From TH5896 sp049578985 (lineage in GTDB: Archaea; Thermoproteota; Nitrososphaeria; Nitrososphaerales; Nitrososphaeraceae), in the NCBI GenBank assembly GCA_049578985.1, contig JBAUMZ010000201.1, forward strand, positions 1-8,848: a DNA stretch of 8,848 bases, in the 5' to 3' direction. The position numbers were made by a program, and so were the translations under genes. Under the pieces are notes generated by a model that saw only the letters and a list, made by a program, of their open reading frames with translations, was not told the origin of the DNA and searched no databases. Of the stretch, positions 5,394 through 8,848 are shown piece by piece (position 1 is the stretch's first letter; each line of letters opens with the position of its first letter).

Positions 5394-5841
5394 TCCTGTA
5401 GTAAAGATTGAATGACTTGTTCAATCTCAGCGTAACCTCCGCCAATTTGATCGTATCTTATATACCCTTCACTGTCCACTAAATAGATCCTAGGCCAATA
5501 TCTATTTTCATATGCGTTCTAGGTTCCTCTATCATTGTCCTGAACCAATAGATACTTTACTTTAATCCAAACTTGTCAACCGCGGCCTTTACATTATCAA
5601 TATTCTTCTCAAATTCAAACTCATGTGAGTGCAACAATAACTAAACCACTATTTGCATATTTTTCATTCCAATCAACAAGATAAGGAATAGTTCTTATCC
5701 AGTTACGCAAATGCAAGTCCAAAAGTCTACAAGTACAACCATTCCTCTAAGGTCTGCCAGTTTTATTGGTGCAGTATTGATGTACCCATTAGTTTCAGCA
5801 AATTCTGGGGCTCTCCCAGATTTATCGATTGGAAACTGACT
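5321..5841 (-). pseudogene. DipZ-type redoxin (thioredoxin-like) pseudogene
   Basis: Read in several frames, the minus strand restores a thioredoxin-fold redoxin like the C-terminal domain of DipZ: RAPEFAETNGYINTAPIKL, then ADLRGMVVLVDFWT, IRTIPYLVDWNEKYANSGL, FEFEKNIDNVKAAVDKFGL, then NAYENRYWPRIYLVDSEGY and IRYDQIGGGYAEIEQVIQSL. Lesions: the active-site segment after DFWT, normally YxCINC, reads CICV and runs into a TAA (5695-5697); at least three frameshifts follow; a TAG (5519-5521) replaces the Trp of the usual TWNAY; a 37-bp duplication alters the tail. The N-terminal part before the domain is missing (TGA at 5842-5844). Intact relatives reduce or form disulphides. The function is lost here. 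Neighbours are the GlcG-like fragment downstream and the zinc-ribbon gene upstream. Confidence 0.8.
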
Positions 5842-5861
5842 TCATATCGCATGCTATGATC

Positions 5862-6071
5862 TCATTGTTTATGTAGCAAAACTAGACCTTCGGTGTCAAA
5901 GCGTGACGGATACCATTCCCCTTTTTTCGGAACCTTTATTCCTATAATCGGTTCGTTACACTTCGGACATATCTGATAATAAACATACACCCATTCCTTT
6001 TTTTTATTTTGACCGACCACAGCATTAAACATTTGAGGGGAGAAATTGACGTTGCAACTAGGACACTCCAT
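5862..6071 (-). CDS. Small zinc-ribbon protein, 69 residues
   Basis: The protein starts MECPSCNVNFSPQ and has a second knuckle CPKCNEP about 30 residues on, so two CxxC pairs can bind one zinc ion. Between them is a Lys-rich beta segment with WVYVYYQI; after them KVPKKGEWYPSRFDTEGL. An ATG eight codons upstream (6095) is also in frame, but the TATA box at 6094-6106 overlaps that codon, so transcription should begin near 6071; I therefore choose ATG 6071 and a leaderless transcript. It looks intact. The pattern resembles an N-terminal zinc-ribbon found in front of longer domains, so it could also be a shortened gene. Role unknown; nucleic-acid or protein binding is plausible. Confidence 0.65.
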   Translation of the reverse strand: MECPSCNVNFSPQMFNAVVGQNKKKEWVYVYYQICPKCNEPIIGIKVPKKGEWYPSRFDTEGLVLLHKQ

Positions 6072-6093
6072 AGAGTTATTTACAGAAAGTAGC

Positions 6094-6106
6094 ATATATA
6101 ATATAT
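6094..6106 (-). promoter_or_regulatory. TATA box of the zinc-ribbon gene
   Basis: On the minus strand ATATTATATAT is centred about 29 nt before ATG 6071. It decides between the two possible starts, since ATG 6095 lies inside the box. Confidence 0.55.
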
Positions 6107-6139
6107 GAAGTGTATTTTGCTAATGACTTGCCATTAATT

Positions 6140-6247
6140 TCAATAGTCATTGATATTCTCAATCCAACCCTTAAAGTACATACACACCATTGGGGCAGCC
6201 TGTACTCTATTCTTCAGTTTGTAGAAAACTGCCTTATTGGATATGTA
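6140..6247 (-). pseudogene. Possible C-terminal gene remnant, 35 codons
   Basis: A stop-bounded frame without a start codon at its head (TAG at 6248-6250). It reads NKAVFYKLKNRVQAAPMV, then CMYFKGWIENINDY and a TGA. The composition resembles a protein C-terminus, but the frame is short and I recognise no family. It sits immediately upstream of the zinc-ribbon promoter, same strand. Confidence 0.25.
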
Positions 6248-6282
6248 CTACACTAGTTGTTAAGGTGTTCATGATTTAGGAA

Positions 6283-6465
6283 ATGTACCCTTTGAGTTGC
6301 AAGAACCCATGTCATAAGGAACACATGAAAAACTCTAAGGAAGTACCCTGCAGCCAAAGGTATGGTGCCTGACGCTCTTATTACTGTAGACCATCACTTT
6401 CTCAGATAATCCGAAAGATAACACTGTTCATTGCTGTCGGGTTTGTAGTATCCAGGAAGATATAA
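6283..6465 (+). pseudogene. Zinc-finger-like small protein with an in-frame stop
   Basis: From ATG 6283: MYPLSCKNPCHKEHMKN, then VPCSQRYGA, a TGA at 6370-6372, and in the same frame RSYYCRPSLSQ, followed by a hydrophobic tail ending at TAA 6463-6465. The CxxxC, Cys and YYC spacing resembles small thaumarchaeal zinc-ribbon proteins in which YGxGxYYC precedes a further CxxC; a GGA-to-TGA change would explain the stop. The expected last CxxC is absent, so the C-terminus is also decayed. No TATA box is clear. A 29-residue product up to the TGA is possible but would lack a complete metal site. Confidence 0.35.
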
Positions 6466-6486
6466 AGCGTGCAGAAAGTAAAAGAA

Positions 6487-6515
6487 AGAGCTTAGGGGTT
6501 TAACATCTAAGCTCT
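6487..6515. repeat. Perfect 9-bp inverted repeat, AGAGCTTAG/CTAAGCTCT
   Basis: Arms at 6487-6495 and 6507-6515 with an 11-nt loop. The right arm overlaps the stop codon (6514-6516) of the minus-strand remnant, a position that fits a terminator. The arms contain the same CTTAG/CTAAG core seen upstream of the ribbon-helix-helix gene. Confidence 0.6.
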
Positions 6516-6651
6516 AAATGTTATTTCTAATCAACCATTCTCGATCAACTTTCCCTTTCCGGTAGAATTGTTTCGCTTGTTCATTTAATGAATCTTGTAA
6601 GTCTAGCCCTGAAGAGTAGGCAATTACTATATGACAGCGCAATCGGTGTAA
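6514..6651 (-). pseudogene. C-terminal remnant of an unidentified gene, 45 codons
   Basis: A frame bounded by TAG at 6652-6654 and ending TAG 6514-6516. The last 33 codons look like genuine coding sequence, including SSGLDLQDSLNEQAKQFYR, then KGKVDREWLIRNNI. A charged amphipathic helix ending in WLIxNNI is reminiscent of C-termini of thaumarchaeal proteins, but I cannot name the family. There is no start codon at the head of the frame, so it is likely a leftover 3' end. Confidence 0.35.
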
Positions 6652-6678
6652 CTACCCCACGGGCGTAGTAATGCGCTG
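6635..6678. repeat. Nested hairpin
   Basis: CAGCGCA (6635-6641) pairs with TGCGCTG (6672-6678), and inside it ACTACCC (6651-6657) pairs with GG-C-GTAGT (6662-6669, one bulge). The two stems are separated by 9 nt on one side and 2 nt on the other. It is more GC-rich than its surroundings. It is not a tRNA: no T-arm GTTC and no acceptor stem. Confidence 0.4.
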
Positions 6679-6759
6679 ATACCTACCTAAATACTTATCA
6701 GATGTCACTGAGGTTAAAGTGTTTAACATGATATAGCAGTTCTTCTGTCTCTTAGTATC

Positions 6760-6876
6760 ATGGAATTAGTAGTTTCTGACTTGATATATAGGAGCAAGAG
6801 AGTTATTTTTTCATCACGGACGTCGAATTATAACTGGAGCAGGTTTGAAGATCCTACAGCAGTTGCAGGTAACTAA
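6760..6876 (+). CDS. Small hypothetical ORF, 38 residues
   Basis: ATG 6760 to TAA 6874-6876: MELVVSDLIYRSKRVIFSS, then RTSNYNWSRFEDPTAVAGN. A TATA-like ATGATATA at 6728-6735 is 25-32 nt upstream, which fits a leaderless start. Otherwise 6679-6909 holds nothing I can identify. The peptide is basic and resembles no family I know; it could be a fragment. Confidence 0.25.
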   Translation: MELVVSDLIYRSKRVIFSSRTSNYNWSRFEDPTAVAGN

Positions 6877-6909
6877 CGACTTCTTATTTTTGTGGTAAGG
6901 GGAGGGCTT

Positions 6910-7050
6910 GTGACCAAAATCATTGATGAAGGTCGTCGTGAATTCAGATCTGAATATTTGAAGAGATAGCCGATTATCTGGACCGCCGGGGATACAGGTC
7001 CATACGCTAGTGTAAGTAATACATTAAGACGATTGAGAGTGGAATGGTAG
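6910..7050 (+). pseudogene. Frameshifted helix-turn-helix-like remnant, about 46 codons
   Basis: GTG 6910 follows AAGGGGAGGG (6897-6906), a strong Shine-Dalgarno, and encodes VTKIIDEGRREFRSEY before a TAG at 6967-6969. Shifting frame near 6957 gives FEEIADYLDRRGYRSIR, and a further one-base shift at 7008 gives SVSNTLRRLRVEW and a TAG at 7048-7050. Joined, this reads like a winged-helix or helix-turn-helix segment (IADYL...GY..SVSNTLRRLR). Two frame breaks in 50 codons show decay. The part coding for DYLDRRGYRS also forms an inverted repeat TGGACC/GGTCCA (6979-6984, 6997-7002). The family is not identified with certainty; only the 19-residue N-terminal peptide could be made now. Confidence 0.45.
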
Positions 7051-7120
7051 CCATAATATGAAGACTGACGTTTTATATTTTACGTATCTTTCTATCTTAA
7101 TATTTTTATCTAAAGATGGG

Positions 7121-7128
7121 TTTATATA
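7121..7128 (+). promoter_or_regulatory. TATA box of the receiver-domain gene
   Basis: TTTATATA at 7121-7128 predicts a transcription start near 7150, leaving an untranslated leader of about 50 nt before ATG 7200. The leader ends with GAGGTC at 7189-7194, a usable Shine-Dalgarno 5-6 nt before the ATG. Confidence 0.5.
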
Positions 7129-7199
7129 GATATTGAAACCTCAATTGGGTAGTTGTTTGGATACCTTCATCGAAGATAGCAACAATATGAGGTCAGATA

Positions 7200-7676
7200 A
7201 TGGTTAAACCACCTAATAGTCACGGATCAGATCACCAACAAGTCAACACAAAGCAGGCAGGAGATGATAGGATAAGACAACCACCAATAGTCGATTTACA
7301 CAATCAACATAAGAGAATTCTAGTGGTTGATGATAATTCTGATATCTGTCTTACTCTACAAATAGGTTTAGAAAATGGAGACGCAACTATGCAGGTTTAC
7401 AGTTATGATAATCCTGTAAAAGCTTTGGCGGATTTTGAAGCTAATTTTTACGACCTGTTGCTTGTTGATGTAAACATGCCATTGATGAACGGCTTTGAAC
7501 TGTGCCAAAAATTGCTGCAGAAAGATATCAATCTCAAAGTATGCTTCATGACATCGGGCGAGTTAAATATGGATGCAGTTAGGGAAGTACATCCTCTCAA
7601 GAGTATTGGTTGTTATATTAAGAAGCCTATTTCCATAGATACCTTAGTAAGGCGTATCAAAGCAGAATTAGAATAG
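7200..7676 (+). CDS. Stand-alone response regulator receiver protein (CheY-like)
   Basis: Residues 39-157 form a complete receiver domain: RILVVDDNSDI with the acidic pair Asp44/Asp45, LLLVDVNMPLMNGFEL with the phosphoacceptor Asp90, CFMTSG with Thr118, and IKKP with Lys142. All residues needed for phosphoryl transfer and switching are present. There is no output domain, so it probably works by protein contact in a phosphorelay, or as a phosphate sink, with a histidine kinase not in this window. Residues 1-38 form a polar, Gln/Asn/His-rich, probably unstructured extension, unusual for a CheY-type protein. ATG 7200 is supported by GAGGTC and the TATA box at 7121. The gene appears intact and isolated: remnants lie on both sides. 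Confidence 0.9.
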   Translation: MVKPPNSHGSDHQQVNTKQAGDDRIRQPPIVDLHNQHKRILVVDDNSDICLTLQIGLENGDATMQVYSYDNPVKALADFEANFYDLLLVDVNMPLMNGFELCQKLLQKDINLKVCFMTSGELNMDAVREVHPLKSIGCYIKKPISIDTLVRRIKAELE

Positions 7677-7695
7677 ATTATCCCAGAGGCAAGAT

Positions 7696-7709
7696 TCATT
7701 TGCAAATGA
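7696..7709. repeat. Perfect 14-bp palindrome TCATTTGCAAATGA
   Basis: Located 20 nt after the stop codon of the receiver gene. No loop, so it is more like a dimer-binding site than a terminator hairpin. Confidence 0.45.
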
Positions 7710-7759
7710 TCATTGCTGATTGTTTGGTCTATACCCGAAAGTTCTCATCCAATGACCCA

Positions 7760-7954
7760 TTAGACAAGCACGAAAGGATCTACACCATATGGCGTAGCCA
7801 CGAAGATTGAAATAGATTCGCTTTGCTGAGACTCTTTGCTGACTTCAAGTCAATTTCCGCGGCTTGAAAATATTTCTGGTGCAAAACCATTGTAGATAAT
7901 CTCCTCAAAATAATGGATATATGTTTTTTTGTACCCATCTAGAATGTCACAGAA
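7760..7954 (-). pseudogene. Unidentified gene remnant with an in-frame stop
   Basis: One minus-strand frame reads through a single TGA (7850-7852): before it CDILDGYKKTYIHYFEEII and YNGFAPEIFSSRGN, after it LEVSKESQQSESISIFV and ATPYGVDPFVLV, then TAA at 7760-7762. Both parts look coding, and a Trp or Gly codon changed to TGA would explain the break. The head of the frame is closed by a TGA at 7955-7957 and no start codon lies between, so the 5' end is missing or shifted. I cannot name the family. The intergenic stretches around it (7677-7759, 7958-8012) show only the palindrome at 7696. Confidence 0.45.
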
Positions 7955-8012
7955 TCATATTTAATCCTCTGCGGTTATCATGTTATTCAACCAATTGAAG
8001 CAGCTTTGTTAG

Positions 8013-8342
8013 ATGGTTAAGATAGCGTTACTAGAATCACCGATTTCTATTCTAGCTTCGCTGGATTTCTTTAATGAAGATCCATTTCTTGTAACCTATT
8101 CAAAAAGGAGACAGGATACACACTTCATCAATGCCTATGCTGACTATTCGCAAGATTTGACATCTCTGCAGATTGCCTGGCAGGCAGGATACAATAATAA
8201 TCCATTAAGGCAAATCTATAGTGTGGATTTCATCTTCACACATTCTGCACATAAACCTATTACAACTCTCACACCACTGTACTTCTGTTTCACTATTACA
8301 TGCATCACATCTTGGACCTTTACCTCTGGAGATTGCTTGTAG
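8013..8342 (+). CDS. Doubtful ORF, 109 residues, tail antisense to the CBS gene
   Basis: ATG 8013 opens a frame whose first 64 residues are outside any other gene: ALLESPISILASLDFFNED, then PFLVTYSKRRQDTHFINAY and SQDLTSLQIAWQAG. The last 45 residues (from 8205) lie opposite the 3' end of the CBS gene and are surely non-genuine coding. The first part might be the 5' piece of a decayed gene cut by the CBS gene's arrival; no Shine-Dalgarno or well-placed TATA box is seen. No family recognised. Confidence 0.25.
   Translation: MVKIALLESPISILASLDFFNEDPFLVTYSKRRQDTHFINAYADYSQDLTSLQIAWQAGYNNNPLRQIYSVDFIFTHSAHKPITTLTPLYFCFTITCITSWTFTSGDCL
8174..8186. terminator. Short hairpin downstream of the CBS gene
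   Basis: TGCCTG (8174-8179) and CAGGCA (8181-8186) are inverted around one G. It starts 18 nt after the CBS stop codon in the direction of transcription and could mark the end of that transcript. In vivo hairpin formation with so small a loop would sacrifice inner pairs. Confidence 0.25.
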
Positions 8343-8816
8343 TATTGATAGTGTTAGACCAGGTCTTCTTGTAGACAAAAGAAACTTTCCCAGATCTGTT
8401 ACGGTTAGTATACCTACTAGGTCTCTTAGCGGATTATTTTCATCGACTATTGGAAGCTTACGTATCTTGTCTTTCAACATAATTTCTGCTGCTTTTTCTA
8501 CTGTCGTTGTAGGATTTGCTGTTATAAGAGGATATGAAGCTAAAATTTCAAGTAATGTATCACGAAAATATCTTCTTACAAGATCTCTTTCTGTCACTAT
8601 TCCAAATGGTTTATTATTTTTAGTTACGATAACACTTCCTACTCTCCTCTCAGTCATAAGAGCTGCTGCATCCGCTGCGGTTTTTGAAATGTCTAACGAA
8701 ACAACATTACTAGACATTATCTTTTCTATTCTTGTAGTACTTTCTTGCTCAAATAATCTCACCGCATTTAATTTCGATAGTTTCTCAATTATCCGTTGTA
8801 CTTCATTCGCAGGCAT
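8205..8816 (-). CDS. CBS-domain pair protein with C-terminal zinc cluster
   Basis: Of 203 residues, about 28-86 and 92-149 form two CBS motifs: KIMSSNVVSLDISKTAADAA with GSVIV and FGIVTERDLVRR in the first, and PLITANPTTTVEKAAEIM with KLPIVD and VGILTVTDLGKFL in the second. Such pairs (Bateman modules) usually bind adenosine nucleotides and switch a partner's activity. Residues 170-198 carry Cys170, Cys173, Cys182, Cys185, Cys190, Cys193 and His198, a B-box-like or zinc-ribbon cluster likely to bind zinc and mediate contacts. The combination suggests a cytoplasmic sensor-adaptor. The gene looks intact; ATG 8816 is the first in frame, but the frame is open to the window edge, so the protein may start further upstream. 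Its first 32 codons are identical in the inverted copy at the left end. Confidence 0.85.
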   Translation of the reverse strand: MPANEVQRIIEKLSKLNAVRLFEQESTTRIEKIMSSNVVSLDISKTAADAAALMTERRVGSVIVTKNNKPFGIVTERDLVRRYFRDTLLEILASYPLITANPTTTVEKAAEIMLKDKIRKLPIVDENNPLRDLVGILTVTDLGKFLLSTRRPGLTLSILQAISRGKGPRCDACNSETEVQWCESCNRFMCRMCEDEIHTIDLP

Positions 8817-8848
8817 GTCAACCTGTTGAGCTATGTTATTGTTGGATA
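8722..8848. repeat. Right arm of terminal inverted repeat (perfect 127 bp)
   Basis: Inverted partner of bases 1-127. This arm carries the 5' end of the intact CBS-domain gene on the minus strand. The diverged extension of the repeat runs inward to about 8664. Confidence 0.95.

Noticed and set aside
6283..6465. TGA read as selenocysteine
   Set aside because: No SECIS-like element is visible, ammonia-oxidising archaea are not known to use selenocysteine, and the neighbouring sequence is also decayed.
6635..6678. tRNA gene
   Set aside because: No acceptor stem, T-arm GTTCRA or anticodon arm can be fitted.
8221..8829. Plus-strand 202-residue ORF
   Set aside because: It is the antisense shadow of the CBS gene, whose translation has clear CBS and Cys motifs; the shadow is Ser/Leu/Ile-rich with no motif.
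1..8848. Transposon with terminal inverted repeats
   Set aside because: No transposase, no target-site evidence in view, and the repeat is the coding 5' part of a CBS gene with length equal to a common assembly k-mer.

Overview
The window is AT-rich with archaeal-style signals: TATA boxes about 25-30 nt upstream of start codons (apparently leaderless genes) and only a few Shine-Dalgarno-led starts. The recognisable proteins (a CBS pair with a C-terminal zinc cluster, a stand-alone receiver, an NYN-type nuclease, a DipZ-type redoxin, a GlcG/HbpS fragment, small zinc ribbons) look to me like soil ammonia-oxidising Thaumarchaeota (Nitrososphaera/Nitrosocosmicus type). That assignment is from memory of these families and was not tested by a search.

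Layout. Bases 1-127 are the exact reverse complement of 8722-8848, so the window begins and ends with the same DNA in inverted orientation. The right end carries an intact CBS-domain gene (8205-8816, minus). The left end carries a copy of its first 51 codons, cut off by a stop. 189-646 has no substantial gene, but holds an 18-codon ORF whose strong ribosome binding site lies in the loop of a hairpin. 647-1669 (minus) holds a patatin-like phospholipase C-terminal remnant, an unidentified remnant fused to it, and a ribbon-helix-helix regulator preceded by a cluster of CTTAG/CTAAG palindromes. 1810-3032 holds weak small ORFs and the C-terminal part of a conserved-looking protein. 3245-3978 is an NYN-type nuclease split by a frameshift and ending inside a 17-bp tandem repeat. 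4335-4904 (minus) is an intact secreted protein. 5168-5841 (minus) is a GlcG/HbpS fragment followed by a heavily damaged redoxin. 5862-6071 (minus) is a small zinc-ribbon gene with a good promoter. 6140-7050 is a patchwork of small remnants and hairpins. 7200-7676 is an intact response regulator receiver protein. 7760-7954 is another broken gene.

Overall this looks like a decaying accessory region: only about five genes look intact (CBS-Zn, receiver, secreted protein, zinc ribbon, perhaps the ribbon-helix-helix protein), and at least six others carry frameshifts, stops or truncations. I see no single operon-like pathway. The most notable items are the exactly 127-bp terminal inverted repeat with its abrupt identity boundary, the split NYN nuclease with its repeat tail, the palindrome cluster in front of the ribbon-helix-helix gene, and the hairpin that encloses a ribosome binding site.
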